Source of the DNA: Alphaproteobacteria bacterium
GTDB lineage: Bacteria; Pseudomonadota; Alphaproteobacteria; Rhodospirillales; WMHbin7
Reading direction: 5' to 3'
Assembly: GCA_015231795.1 (NCBI GenBank)
Contig: JADGAX010000006.1
Span: 124,001 to 188,000 of the forward strand
Length of the DNA: 64,000 nt
Positions within the stretch are counted from its first letter, which is position 1. Each line of letters opens with the position of its first letter. Below are positions 51,833 through 60,861 of this stretch, piece after piece. Under the pieces are notes generated by a model. That model did not search any database. It worked only from the letters and a program-made list of their open reading frames with translations, and was not told where the DNA came from. The position numbers and the translations under genes are program-made.

Positions 51833-53821
51833 TTATTTACAGGCAAACAGTTTGGCCTTGGCGGCCACCGCTTCGGCGGTGATGCCGAAATGCTGGTACA
51901 GCTTGTCGGCCGGGGCCGAGGCCCCAAAGCCGGTCATGCCCACAATGGCGTCCGAGGTTCCGACATAGCGTTCCCATCCGAAGGTCGACAGGGCCTCGAC
52001 GGCGACGCGGCTACCCGCCGCCCCCAGCACCTCGTCCTTATAGGCCTTGGGTTGGCGGTCGAACAATTCCCAGGACGGCATCGAGACCACGCCGGCCCGC
52101 ACGCCGTCCGCGGCCAATAGATCGCGCGCCTTCATGGCGATTTCAACCTCGGAGCCGGTGGAAATGATAGTCACCTGCCGTTTGCCGCCCTCGGCCTCGG
52201 CCAGCACGTAAGCCCCCTTGGCCGACTTGTTCTCGCTGGCGTCCTGGCGCAGCGTGGGCAGATTCTGGCGCGACAGGGCCAGAACCGAGGGGCCGGAAGC
52301 GTTCTCGACGGCGATCTGCCAGCATTCGGCGGTTTCCACCACGTCGGCGGGGCGGAAGACCAGCAGATTGGGAATGGCGCGCAGACTGGCCACATGTTCG
52401 ATGGGCTGATGCGTGGGTCCGTCCTCGCCCAAACCGATCGAATCATGGGTCAGCACATAGATGACGCGCAGGCCCATCAGGGCCGACATGCGCATGCCGT
52501 TGCGCATGTAATCCGAAAACACCAGGAAAGTGCCGCCATAGGGGATGAAGCCGCCATGCAGCGCGATGCCGTTCATGATGGCCGCCATGCCGAATTCGCG
52601 AATGCCATAGTGGATGTAGCGGCCAGAGAAATCGGCGGGCGTGATCGGCGCCGTCACCTTGGTATGGGTTAGGTTGGAATGCGTCAGGTCCGCTGAGCCG
52701 CCGATCATTTCCGGCGCCGCCACGGTCAGCACCTCCAGCACGTCCTGGCTGGCCTTGCGGGTCGCCACCTTGGGCTTGTCGGCAATCGCCTTGGCCTTGA
52801 AGGCGGCGATGGCCTCGCCCACCGCCTTAGGCAGAACGCCCTTCAGCATGCGGTCGAACTCGGCCTTCTTGGATGCTTCCATCGCCGCGTGGCGCTTGGC
52901 CCAATTGACGCGCGCCTCACCGCCCTTGCGCCCGGCCGCCTTCCAGCTTTCCCCGATGTCGGCGGGAATCTCGAAGGGGGCGTGCGGCCAGCCCAGCTTT
53001 TCACGCATGCCCGCGATTTCGTCGCCGCCCAATGGGGCGCCGTGCGTTTTCTCGGTGCCCGCCTTGGTGGGTGCCCCGAAACCGATCACTGTCTTGCAGG
53101 CGATCAGGGTTGGCCGGTCGGAATGTTGCGACGCCGCCAGCGCCTTGGCGATGGCTTCGGGATCGTGGCCGTCGACGCGGCACGTCGCCCAGCCCGAAGC
53201 TGCGAAACGCGCCAGTTGATCGTCGGAAGTGGTAAGCGCCGTATCGCCATCGATGCAGATATGGTTGTCGTCCCACAGCAAGGTCAGCTTGGAGAGTTTC
53301 AGGTGACCGGCGATTGATATCACTTCCTGGCTGATGCCTTCCATCAGGCAGCCGTCGCCCGCAATCACATAGGTGCGGTGATCGACGATGTCCTTGCCGA
53401 AGCGGGCCGCCATCATGCGTTCGGCCATCGCCATGCCCACCGCATTGGCCAGGCCCTGGCCCAAGGGACCGGTGGTGGTTTCAACGCCTGGGCAATGGCC
53501 GTATTCCGGATGGCCCGCCGTCTTGGAATGAAGCTGGCGGAAGTTCTTGATCTCGTCCAGGGTCACGCCGGGCGTGCCAGTCAAGTGCAGCAGGGCATAG
53601 ACCAGCATCGAGCCATGACCAGCCGACAGCACGAAACGGTCGCGGTCGGGCCAAGCGGGATCGGCGGCGTCATATTTCAAGAAGCGGGTGAACAGCACCG
53701 TTGCGACGTCGGCCATGCCCATCGGCATGCCGGGATGCCCCGACTTGGCCTTCTCGACGCCATCGGCGGCCAGAAAGCGGATGGCGTTGGCAAGCTCCTT
53801 GTGCTGAACGGTACCGGACAT
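51833..53821 (-). CDS. cbbT: transketolase
   Basis: 662 residues; thiamine-diphosphate enzyme transferring two-carbon units for ribulose-5-phosphate regeneration. [20 protein letters not shown] and [14 protein letters not shown] at the N terminus, the TPP/Mg site [32 protein letters not shown], and the pyrimidine-domain [20 protein letters not shown]. The ATG at 53821 gives the standard N terminus although the frame is open to 53923. Confidence 0.97.
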   Translation of the reverse strand: MSGTVQHKELANAIRFLAADGVEKAKSGHPGMPMGMADVATVLFTRFLKYDAADPAWPDRDRFVLSAGHGSMLVYALLHLTGTPGVTLDEIKNFRQLHSKTAGHPEYGHCPGVETTTGPLGQGLANAVGMAMAERMMAARFGKDIVDHRTYVIAGDGCLMEGISQEVISIAGHLKLSKLTLLWDDNHICIDGDTALTTSDDQLARFAASGWATCRVDGHDPEAIAKALAASQHSDRPTLIACKTVIGFGAPTKAGTEKTHGAPLGGDEIAGMREKLGWPHAPFEIPADIGESWKAAGRKGGEARVNWAKRHAAMEASKKAEFDRMLKGVLPKAVGEAIAAFKAKAIADKPKVATRKASQDVLEVLTVAAPEMIGGSADLTHSNLTHTKVTAPITPADFSGRYIHYGIREFGMAAIMNGIALHGGFIPYGGTFLVFSDYMRNGMRMSALMGLRVIYVLTHDSIGLGEDGPTHQPIEHVASLRAIPNLLVFRPADVVETAECWQIAVENASGPSVLALSRQNLPTLRQDASENKSAKGAYVLAEAEGGKRQVTIISTGSEVEIAMKARDLLAADGVRAGVVSMPSWELFDRQPKAYKDEVLGAAGSRVAVEALSTFGWERYVGTSDAIVGMTGFGASAPADKLYQHFGITAEAVAAKAKLFACK

Positions 53822-53834
53822 ACTTAAATGCTCC

Positions 53835-54776
53835 TTAGATGGCGTAATGGCCCATGGCGGCCTTGACGAGATGATAGGCGACCAGCAACTGGACCAGGGC
53901 CAGCGGATGACTTTGCCTTGCAATGTCGGTGGCGTCGATGAACTGGCCCAGATTGCCGCGCATGTGGCTGGCTTCGGGGATCAGGCTCCACAACAATTCT
54001 TCCAGCGCCTTGAAGCGGCGTTCTTCGATGTCGCCCGCGATCTCCAGCACATCGACCGGCTTGCCGTCGATGTCGCGGGCCAGTTCCAGGCGCACCCCGT
54101 TCTTGGTGCCCATATCGACCACCGGCGACAGATCTGGATGCGGCAAAGTGGGACGCAGCGTCAGGCGGGCGTTCAGCTTCGACCCCGTCTCCTCGGCGTT
54201 GCTTTCCGGCGGATAGAAGCTGACCACCATGTCGGCGAAGGTGCGTTGCGGTGAGATGAATTGCTGGCTGTCGCTCTTGCGCTTTTCCAACGACATCAGA
54301 ACGTCTTCGATCGTGTAGCCGCGCTTGACGGTATCGCGCTGGATCTTCCATTTCATGCGCAGGGCTTCCTCGGGTTCGAGGAAGATCTTTACGTCATAGC
54401 CGTCGCGCATGGCCCGCGTGGTGTAGCCCAGCAGCCCCTCAAGGATGATGTAGGGCTTGGGTTCGATATATTCCGGCTTTTCCAACTTGCCGCCGTCGTG
54501 ATTGTAGACCGGCTTCAAGATCGGCTGATTGTCGCGCAGCAGGCGAATGTGCTGCTCGAGAATGTCGACGTAATTCGCCGAAGGGTCCAGAGCCGATACG
54601 CCTTTCTTGGCGCGCTCGGCGCGTTCGAGACGGTGATAGTCGTCAGTGCAGATGGTGGCGACGCGATCGGGTCCCAGAATGGCGGCGATGCCCTGGGACA
54701 GCGTGGTCTTTCCCGAAGCGGAATCGCCCACGATGCCAAGAATGATCGGACGTTGTACGAGGCGGCTGACCGGCAT
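53835..54776 (-). CDS. second phosphoribulokinase, longer class II-like type
   Basis: 313 residues. P-loop [20 protein letters not shown], then a nucleotide-binding [60 protein letters not shown] and [20 protein letters not shown]. This layout is that of plant/cyanobacteria-like phosphoribulokinases (and the wider uridine kinase family), clearly different from the class I enzyme at 47586. GGAAGGA precedes the ATG at 54776. Flanked by glpX and tkt at 5 and 13 nt, so it is an integral member of the Calvin operon. Confidence 0.85.
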   Translation of the reverse strand: MPVSRLVQRPIILGIVGDSASGKTTLSQGIAAILGPDRVATICTDDYHRLERAERAKKGVSALDPSANYVDILEQHIRLLRDNQPILKPVYNHDGGKLEKPEYIEPKPYIILEGLLGYTTRAMRDGYDVKIFLEPEEALRMKWKIQRDTVKRGYTIEDVLMSLEKRKSDSQQFISPQRTFADMVVSFYPPESNAEETGSKLNARLTLRPTLPHPDLSPVVDMGTKNGVRLELARDIDGKPVDVLEIAGDIEERRFKALEELLWSLIPEASHMRGNLGQFIDATDIARQSHPLALVQLLVAYHLVKAAMGHYAI

Positions 54777-54781
54777 GACGC

Positions 54782-55753
54782 TTATCCTTCCCGCTTGTGC
54801 CAAGTGGTGAGAATCTGGCGCGTGCCGCCAGGACCCGCCACCAGCATGGTCTGTGTTTTTTCAAGATCCTTGGTCCGCTCGACGCCTTCCAGCATCAGGC
54901 CGGTGGTGATGCCGGTGGCCGAAAAATACACCAGATCGCTTTTCACCAGATCGTCCAGCGCGAACCAGCGTTCCAGGCTGAAACCCGCCGCCAGCACGGC
55001 CTGACGTTCGGTGGCCAACTGCGGATCGATTCTGGCCATGAATTCGCCGCCCAGCGCCTTGATGGCGCAAGCCGAGATCATGCCTTCGGGAACGCCGCCG
55101 GTGCCCATCAGCGCGTCGATTTCAGAACCTTGAATGGCCGCCAGAATGGCGCCCGCCACATCGCCCGCCGGATACAGGGCCACCCTGGCTCCGGCCTTGT
55201 GAATGGCCTCGACCAGATCGCGGTGCCGGGGCTTTTCCTGGACATAGATCGTCAGGTCGTCGACTTGCTTGCCGGTTTCCCTGGCCACCACGGTCAATTT
55301 TTCCGCAACCGGCATGGCGGGGTCGATCTTGCCCTTGACGGCGGCGGGACCTGCGAATTTTTCCATGTAGAAGGCGGGACCGGGATCGAACAAAGCGCCC
55401 CTTGGCGTCATGGCGATGCAGGCCATGGCATTGGTCATGCCCTTGGCCAGATAGCTGGTTCCCTCGATGGGGTCGGCGGCGATGTCCAACTTCAGGGGAT
55501 TGGCCGGATCGCCCAGCTTCTCACCGGTATAAAGTTCGGGAAACTCGTCGGGGCCGCCCTCGCCGATCAGCACGCGCCCGTCGAAGGGCAGTTGATCAAG
55601 GCGTTCGCGCATGGCGTGGATGGCGGCAAAATCGCCATGTCCCTTGTCGCCGCGCCCGATCCAATGATAGGCGGCGCGAGCCGCCGCTTCGGTGGCCTGA
55701 CGAAGCGCGTAGACGAACAATTCACTGCTGCAAGGTTCGGGCGGTTTTTGCAT
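54782..55753 (-). CDS. glpX: fructose-1,6-bisphosphatase, class II (GlpX-type)
   Basis: 323 residues; dephosphorylates fructose- (and possibly sedoheptulose-) 1,6-bisphosphate. DPIEGTSYLAKGMTNAMACI holds the metal-site aspartate and glutamate, with RVLIGEGGPDEFPELYTGEK upstream, GTGGVPEGMISACAIKALGG and the C-terminal FSATGITTGLMLEGV. First gene of the Calvin operon; the 142 nt before it separate it from the atypical LuxR regulator. Confidence 0.95.
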   Translation of the reverse strand: MQKPPEPCSSELFVYALRQATEAAARAAYHWIGRGDKGHGDFAAIHAMRERLDQLPFDGRVLIGEGGPDEFPELYTGEKLGDPANPLKLDIAADPIEGTSYLAKGMTNAMACIAMTPRGALFDPGPAFYMEKFAGPAAVKGKIDPAMPVAEKLTVVARETGKQVDDLTIYVQEKPRHRDLVEAIHKAGARVALYPAGDVAGAILAAIQGSEIDALMGTGGVPEGMISACAIKALGGEFMARIDPQLATERQAVLAAGFSLERWFALDDLVKSDLVYFSATGITTGLMLEGVERTKDLEKTQTMLVAGPGGTRQILTTWHKREG

Positions 55754-55895
55754 GCCTGGTTCCTCCCGGGTTCCATTTGATTACGGAACTTCTACTCTAA
55801 TCGTCAGCATCACGGGTAGGTCACATTTTGCCAACACCCACCCGGGTCGTAGCGAAAAATTCTTTGAGGGGCAAGGCTCAACCCTTTCGGGCGGG

Positions 55896-56522
55896 CTACG
55901 AATTTTCCCGTTCCTTCAAATATCTGGCGACGGCCTGGGCGCGGTTGCTCACCCCCAGCTTGTCGAACAGATTTTTCAGATGGAATTTCACCGTGTTGAG
56001 CGAAATGTCAAACTGTCCCGCGATCTGCGCATTGGTCAAACCACCCGCCAGGGCAGCCAGCAATTCGCGTTCCCTGGGCGTCAAGCCCGCAAAAGGATCG
56101 GTGACCAGCTTGGCGACGTCCATGAAGGGAAAAACCATGCGTCCCGAAGCCACTTGAAGGATCGTGTCGATCAGCACGGCGGGCTGGTCTTTCTTCGAGC
56201 AGAATCCAGCCGCTCCCAGCGCCATGGCCTGCCTTGGAATGTCGGGATTCGGCGAGCCGGTGTAGACGATGATGCGGGGCGCCGTTTCCCTGCCCTTAAG
56301 GGCGGCCAGCACCCCCTTCCCGTCCAGGAAGGGCATTTCCCAGCCGATGATGCCGGTATCGAAATTCAAGCGGCCAACCGCTTCGACGAAACGTTCGCCA
56401 TCGGCGCACACCGCGACCAGACGGAAACGGTCGTCATTCTCGAATAAACGGACCAAACTTTGCTGCAGCAAAGGATTCTTCTCGGCGATCACGATATCGA
56501 TCGGCGGCTTGACTGTATTCAT
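55896..56522 (-). CDS. NarL/LuxR-type regulator with a degenerate receiver domain
   Basis: 208 residues. The N-terminal receiver keeps the fold (YTGSP loop, lysine in FCSKKD) but the phospho-acceptor position reads TGIIGWEMPFLDG, with glycine where D-x2-MP is expected, and the acidic pair reads AEKNP. The C-terminal LuxR helix-turn-helix is intact: GLTPRERELLAALAGGLTNA, QIAGQFDISLNTVKFHLKNL. It should therefore bind DNA independently of phosphorylation. It lies directly upstream of glpX on the same strand and is a candidate regulator of the Calvin operon, since cbbR is not seen. Confidence 0.85.
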   Translation of the reverse strand: MNTVKPPIDIVIAEKNPLLQQSLVRLFENDDRFRLVAVCADGERFVEAVGRLNFDTGIIGWEMPFLDGKGVLAALKGRETAPRIIVYTGSPNPDIPRQAMALGAAGFCSKKDQPAVLIDTILQVASGRMVFPFMDVAKLVTDPFAGLTPRERELLAALAGGLTNAQIAGQFDISLNTVKFHLKNLFDKLGVSNRAQAVARYLKERENS

Positions 56523-56699
56523 GGCGCCGTGCACTCCCCTTCGGCGGCGAATATAAGGAACAACTGAAGAATACCTGAATCCAAGTGTGGCGCAAGCCCC
56601 ACCCTTTAGAAGTGATCCAGGGCCCCCACTGCCCCGCAAGAACCCCTAAACCAATCAAAGGGGTAGGAAGATACCACCATTTTTTTAGCCCCCACTTCT

Positions 56700-56741
56700 A
56701 TGATCTAGATCAAGACTCCACCCCGATTGCGGTGATAAAAT
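56700..56741 (+). promoter_or_regulatory. FNR-type class II promoter
   Basis: ATGATCTAGATCAA (56700-56713) matches the FNR consensus TTGAT-N4-ATCAA with one mismatch. TAAAAT at 56736-56741 is a good -10, and the implied start near 56748 puts the box centre at -41.5, the class II FNR position. Confidence 0.65.
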
Positions 56742-56776
56742 GCCGGATCGCTGTATGTTTCCTATGGGAGGGGTGT

Positions 56777-56884
56777 ATGAATATCGATCCGACGGCTCAA
56801 TTGGCGCTGGTTGTTTTCGTTAGCATTATCGTTGTGTCGGTTGGGCTATTGGGCTTCCTGCTCACCCGCAAGATGCGCAAATAA
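56777..56884 (+). CDS. 35-residue single-pass membrane protein under FNR-type control
   Basis: Reads MNIDPTAQLALVVFVSIIVV, then SVGLLGFLLTRKMRK: a short periplasmic or cytoplasmic head, one transmembrane helix and a basic end. GGGAGGGG lies four bases before the ATG and a terminator follows at 56910, so it is a complete monocistronic gene. Small proteins of this size act as subunits of terminal oxidases (CcoQ, CydX) or as regulators; the resemblance is only general. Confidence 0.75.
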   Translation: MNIDPTAQLALVVFVSIIVVSVGLLGFLLTRKMRK

Positions 56885-56909
56885 GCCTAAGCCACAGGGC
56901 ACAGATCGA

Positions 56910-56950
56910 CGGCCACCTCTCCCGGGCGGAAGGGTGGCCGTTTTCATTTT
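56910..56950 (+). terminator. rho-independent terminator of the 35-residue protein gene
   Basis: CGGCCACC (56910-56917) pairs with GGTGGCCG (56933-56940), followed by TTTTCATTTT. Confidence 0.85.
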
Positions 56951-57039
56951 CCTGTAACGGAACCGATAGCCGAACTGTAACAGTTGGCGGGCCATCCTCA
57001 CGGCGTTTTGACCCCACAATCGCCTATGAGGGATGACCT

Positions 57040-57309
57040 ATGAAGACCCTGATCAAGACCCTGGCCCTGGCTCCGCTGGTTGCGCTGACCTTGGCCGCCT
57101 GCGCCTCCGGCTACAGCAAGCCCGGCTTCTACACCGAAGTGAAGGACGGGCGCCTCTGGGTGTTCGAGGAAGGCTCGAAGTCGCTGGCCGAATTTAAGAA
57201 ATCCGGCGAACCCGCCAAGCAGTACACCAAAATCGGCGGCGGTCCCGATGGCATGACCATCAAGTCGGACGACATCAAGACGATCGACAAGTACATGGCC
57301 GCCCAATAA
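57040..57309 (+). CDS. small lipoprotein
   Basis: 89 residues with a lipoprotein signal (LALAPLVALTLAAC; lipobox LAAC, mature CASGYSKPGF). The mature part KPGFYTEVKDGRLWVFEEGS, then KYMAAQ at the end, is hydrophilic and probably globular. GAGGGATGA precedes the ATG. A terminator follows. Family unknown. Confidence 0.8.
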   Translation: MKTLIKTLALAPLVALTLAACASGYSKPGFYTEVKDGRLWVFEEGSKSLAEFKKSGEPAKQYTKIGGGPDGMTIKSDDIKTIDKYMAAQ

Positions 57310-57340
57310 GGCGTCGAGAGCAGACTCTCTCCGGATTGAA

Positions 57341-57376
57341 GGCCGACTCCTGATCAAGGAGTCGGCCTCTTCTTTT
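57341..57376 (+). terminator. rho-independent terminator after the small lipoprotein gene
   Basis: Stem GGCCGACTCC (57341-57350) and GGAGTCGGCC (57358-57367), 7-base loop, followed by TCTTCTTTT. Confidence 0.92.
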
Positions 57377-57377
57377 G

Positions 57378-58796
57378 TCAGTAGTCGCGCTTCACCACGC
57401 CCGACAGGGCGAACAGGCCGATGGATAGCAGAAACCAACCGGCCAGAATATGCAGCCACAGATAGGCCAGGAACAGCCAACCCATCGGGGCGTTGGGTTG
57501 GGGCAGCCAGTAGATTTCCTGCTTCAAATCCACCAGTGGCAGCAAGGCGTCCAGGGAATAGATCGCTGGCACGAAGGGCTGCGCGCCGGTCAGGGCAAGC
57601 CCGGAATCGGCCACGGCGCCAACGCCTTGCGCCCAGCCGAACATCACCGATCCCAGCAGCCAGAAACAGGCCAGCCAGATGGCGGCGCGCCAGGGCGTAT
57701 AGCCAAAGCCGATGGTGGCTTCCAGCACATGGTTCCACAGCCAGCGAAAGGTGCGCAACTTGCCCTTGCGCCTGAATTCGCGTTCCTTCTCCATCAAGGT
57801 CAGGCGCGAATCGCGCCTTTGGCCCGACGACTTCAGGACTCGGGCCAATTGTTCATAGGGCTGCGGCGTGAAGATGTCGGTGTCCTGGCGTTCAAGCCAG
57901 CGCTTGCGCGACGCAAATCCCAGGGGCGCACTGGCCGAGAAGCGTTCGTAGCGAAATCCGTCGATCAGCAATTTGCCCGGGGCGGGCCAGCTGTTTTCGC
58001 TGTCGTCGAACACCTTGACCTGACTGTCGCGCAAATCCAGCTTGCCGCTGAAACCGCCGTCGCGCATCGAGAAGATTTTTCCCAGATCGGCGGAAGCTAG
58101 GCTGATGTCGCCCTCGGCTTGGAACCCATCCTTGAAAAAGACGCCGCCCGCCACTTTGACGCCGTCGGCATAGATGGCCCTGCCCGTCGCATTCAGGAAA
58201 TGACCGCCGATGCATGACAGGATGCCGCCGATCTCGGCGTCGAGCAGGCGCACCTCGCCCTTGGCCTTGAAATTGGCGCGCAGATACAGGCTGTCTCGCA
58301 CCTTAAGGCCGCTGCCGTCGATGGCTGGTCCCTTCTCGCTTTCGAACTGGCCGCCGATGCATGACAGAACGCCGCCGATTTCGGCGGCAGGCAGGATCAA
58401 CCCGCCCCGGCAGGAAAAACCCGCCGTCAGCAGCACGGCGCCGCTCACCTTCATGCGGTCGGCGCGGATGCCCTTTTCCACCTTGCATCCCGGCATGAAC
58501 AGGCCCGCCAGCTTGGCGTCGCGCAGCAGCAGCCCCTTGGGAAAATCGCAGTTCACGAAATAGAGCCAGATGGCGACGTCGCGATTTTCCAGGTCAAGCG
58601 CGCCATCCAGCTCGATCCCCTCGACATGGATGCCCCTGGGATGTAGGGCGCCGTAAGCCCCGCCGATCAACCGCGCCAGAAACGCGGCCTCCAGCTTGGG
58701 TTTGTCATCCAGAGGAAAGCGCAGGAACTCGCCCGATCTGGCCGCATTCAGAATCAGTTGCTCGACATCCGACAATTCGGATTCCGCTTTCGTCAT
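57378..58796 (-). CDS. membrane-anchored protein with repeated beta-helix-like segments
   Basis: 472 residues. ATG at 58796. The N-terminal two thirds consist of short repeats of about 20-25 residues: AEIGGVLSCIGGQFESEKGP, AEIGGILSCIGGHFLNATGR and related stretches (VKVSGAVLL-type, DLGKIFSMRDGGFSGKLDLR), suggesting a right-handed beta-helix. The C-terminal third has two to three transmembrane helices (AAIWLACFWLLGSVMFGWAQ, WLFLAYLWLHILAGWFLLSI). Similar proteins are annotated as membrane-associated oxidoreductases in databases, but no cofactor motif is visible, so function is left open. Confidence 0.8.
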   Translation of the reverse strand: MTKAESELSDVEQLILNAARSGEFLRFPLDDKPKLEAAFLARLIGGAYGALHPRGIHVEGIELDGALDLENRDVAIWLYFVNCDFPKGLLLRDAKLAGLFMPGCKVEKGIRADRMKVSGAVLLTAGFSCRGGLILPAAEIGGVLSCIGGQFESEKGPAIDGSGLKVRDSLYLRANFKAKGEVRLLDAEIGGILSCIGGHFLNATGRAIYADGVKVAGGVFFKDGFQAEGDISLASADLGKIFSMRDGGFSGKLDLRDSQVKVFDDSENSWPAPGKLLIDGFRYERFSASAPLGFASRKRWLERQDTDIFTPQPYEQLARVLKSSGQRRDSRLTLMEKEREFRRKGKLRTFRWLWNHVLEATIGFGYTPWRAAIWLACFWLLGSVMFGWAQGVGAVADSGLALTGAQPFVPAIYSLDALLPLVDLKQEIYWLPQPNAPMGWLFLAYLWLHILAGWFLLSIGLFALSGVVKRDY

Positions 58797-58974
58797 GATA
58801 TCCCCGCAAGGCAGATTATTGTTTGATCGTTCAACTATCGTTTCTTCGATAGCGTGCGCAAGAATGCGCCGAAGCCCCCGCCAGGGCAACCAACCGGCAG
58901 TCGAATCAAATCAAGGAACGATGATTATTTGCGCCGAACGACCAGCATGCAGAAAGCCAGACTCATGCCGGTCG

Positions 58975-59073
58975 CGGGCAAGGCCCGCGCGCGCCTAAAG
59001 GCGCGGGAGCCAAGCGTTCCGGAGGAACGCGCCCGGCGCTTGAGGCTTGCATTAATCGGTCACGATTAATGCA
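58975..59073. repeat. structured repeat, copy B, plus an adjoining perfect inverted repeat
   Basis: Within the 300-bp gap 58797-59096. 58975-59050 parallels copy A at 47405; its hairpins are GCGCGCC/GGCGCG and GCGTTCC-GGA-GGAACGC. Directly after it, TGCATTAATCG (59048-59058) and CGATTAATGCA (59063-59073) are exact reverse complements. The rest of the gap shows nothing recognisable. Confidence 0.55.
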
Positions 59074-59096
59074 AACTAGTAAATGGACCGGAACGA

Positions 59097-59933
59097 TCAG
59101 TGCGACATGATCACGGGAACGGTCATGTGGCGCATGATATGGCGGGTTGCGCCGCCCAGCACCATTTCGCGCAATCGCGAGCGGCCATAGCACCCCATGA
59201 CGATCAGGTCGATATTCTCGTCGGCGGCCCTGGAGAGCAGCATATTGCCGACATCAATGTCCTCGGCGAACACATGCTGGGCCTCTGCCTTGACATTGTG
59301 GCGGGCCAGATGCTGCGAGATGTCGGCGCCGGGAACGGCGCCGTGCCCGCTCTGCCCGCCATGGGGATTGATCGCCAGCACCACGACCTGCTTGGCGTCG
59401 CGCAGCAAGGGAATGGTGTCGCCGACGGCGCGCGTACTTTCGCGCGAAGCGTTCCAGGCCACCATGACGCGCTCGCCCAGCTTCTTGAAGTTTCCGATAT
59501 AAGGCACCACCATCACCGGACGGCCCAGTTCGAACACCAATTCATCGGCAATGTCGACCGATCCGCCGTCGCCGCCGATAGAATTGTCGCGCTGCCCCAC
59601 CACCACCAGATCGGCGTAACGCCCATGCATCGACAATTGCTCGACCGGATCGCCCTCGACGGCGCGCCATTCCAGCGACAAGCCCGATTGCCCGGTAGCC
59701 TCGTCCCACATCTTGCGCGCCTGCTCCTGCGCTTCCTTCTGGAAGCGGGCTTGAAGATCTTGCACCTGCTGGCCCATGAGCGACTGGACAAATTCCGGCA
59801 CGTCGGGCGCCGTGGCGATGAACAGGCCGATCAGATGGGCGTTCTGCGTCCGCGCCACTGAAACCGCCAACTCGATCCGAGACGGGCAATTCTTGGAACT
59901 ATCGACATGCACCAGAATATCCTTGTAGGGCAT
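59097..59933 (-). CDS. universal stress protein, tandem Usp-like
   Basis: 278 residues. First Usp domain MPYKDILVHVDSSKNCPSRI, with ALIGLF-type strands; the second half (VMVAWNASRESTRAVGDTIP, and VMGCYGRSRLREMVLGGATR at the end) keeps the G-x2-G-like loop in altered form. The N-terminal domain lacks a clear ATP loop. GAGGAG precedes the ATG at 59933. Separate from the Usp protein at 23913 and only distantly similar. Confidence 0.88.
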   Translation of the reverse strand: MPYKDILVHVDSSKNCPSRIELAVSVARTQNAHLIGLFIATAPDVPEFVQSLMGQQVQDLQARFQKEAQEQARKMWDEATGQSGLSLEWRAVEGDPVEQLSMHGRYADLVVVGQRDNSIGGDGGSVDIADELVFELGRPVMVVPYIGNFKKLGERVMVAWNASRESTRAVGDTIPLLRDAKQVVVLAINPHGGQSGHGAVPGADISQHLARHNVKAEAQHVFAEDIDVGNMLLSRAADENIDLIVMGCYGRSRLREMVLGGATRHIMRHMTVPVIMSH

Positions 59934-60021
59934 GGCACTCCTCGCAATCCGGAAAGGGGCGATTGAATTCGGCAAACCTTAGCGCATTTCGCCCAGTTTG
60001 GCACCACCCCCGATAGGGAAA

Positions 60022-60861
60022 TCAGCAAACCGGCAGATTGTCGATCAGGCGCGTGCGACCCAGCCAGGCCGCCGCCAGGATGCGGGCCGGGGCCGTGGGA
60101 TGCTCGACCGGCTCCAGCGACTGGGCGTCGCGCACTTCGATGTAATCGACTTTGGCGAAACCCGCCCGCAGCAGCGACTGGCTGGCTTGGGATGTGGCCT
60201 GCCCGGCTGGCAATCCGGCCCGCAGGCTGGCCGCCGCCTCGGACAAAACCTGAAACAAGCGAGGCGCAATCGCCCTTTCCTCGGGCGTCAAATAGGCATT
60301 GCGCGAAGATTTGGCCAAGCCGTCGGCTTCGCGCAGCGTCGGCGCGCCAAGGATGCGCACCGGAATATCCAGATCAAGCACTAGGCGGCGGATGACCTGA
60401 AGCTGCTGGTAATCCTTTTCGCCGAACACCGCCAGATCGGGCAGACCTTGCAGCAGCAGCTTGGCGACCACGGTGGCGACCCCGGAAAAATGGCCGGGAC
60501 GGCAAGCCCCGCACAGGCCTTCCGAAACATGAGCCACCGTGATGCTGGTGGAAAATCCCTGGGGATACATGGCAGCCACATCGGGCAGATAAACCAGATC
60601 GCCGCCCGCTTGTTCCAGCAGCGCCTGATCGGCCGCCTCCTGGCGGGGATAGCGCGTGAAATCCTCGTTGGGTCCGAACTGGGTGGGATTGACGAAGATC
60701 GACACCACCACCTTGTCAGCTTCGGCCTTGGCCATGTCCACCAGCGACAAATGGCCCTCGTGCAGCGCCCCCATGGTGGGAACGAAGCCGACCTTCAGCC
60801 CTTGTCTTTGCCAATCTGCAATGATGGCCCGCAACTCGGCTGGCTGGCGCACGGCCCTCAT
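60022..60861 (-). CDS. panC: pantoate--beta-alanine ligase
   Basis: 279 residues; forms pantothenate from pantoate, beta-alanine and ATP. Signature GFVPTMGALHEGHLSLVDMA (HxGH class), FVNPTQFGPNEDFTRYPR, PGHFSGVATVVAKLLLQGLP, VFGEKDYQQLQVIRRLV and SSRNAYLTPEERAIAP (the KMSKS-like loop). The ATG at 60861 joins the stop of the FNR-type gene (TGATG), so it is the last gene of ccoI-ccoS-fnr-panC; an unusual position for a vitamin gene. Confidence 0.97.
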   Translation of the reverse strand: MRAVRQPAELRAIIADWQRQGLKVGFVPTMGALHEGHLSLVDMAKAEADKVVVSIFVNPTQFGPNEDFTRYPRQEAADQALLEQAGGDLVYLPDVAAMYPQGFSTSITVAHVSEGLCGACRPGHFSGVATVVAKLLLQGLPDLAVFGEKDYQQLQVIRRLVLDLDIPVRILGAPTLREADGLAKSSRNAYLTPEERAIAPRLFQVLSEAAASLRAGLPAGQATSQASQSLLRAGFAKVDYIEVRDAQSLEPVEHPTAPARILAAAWLGRTRLIDNLPVC

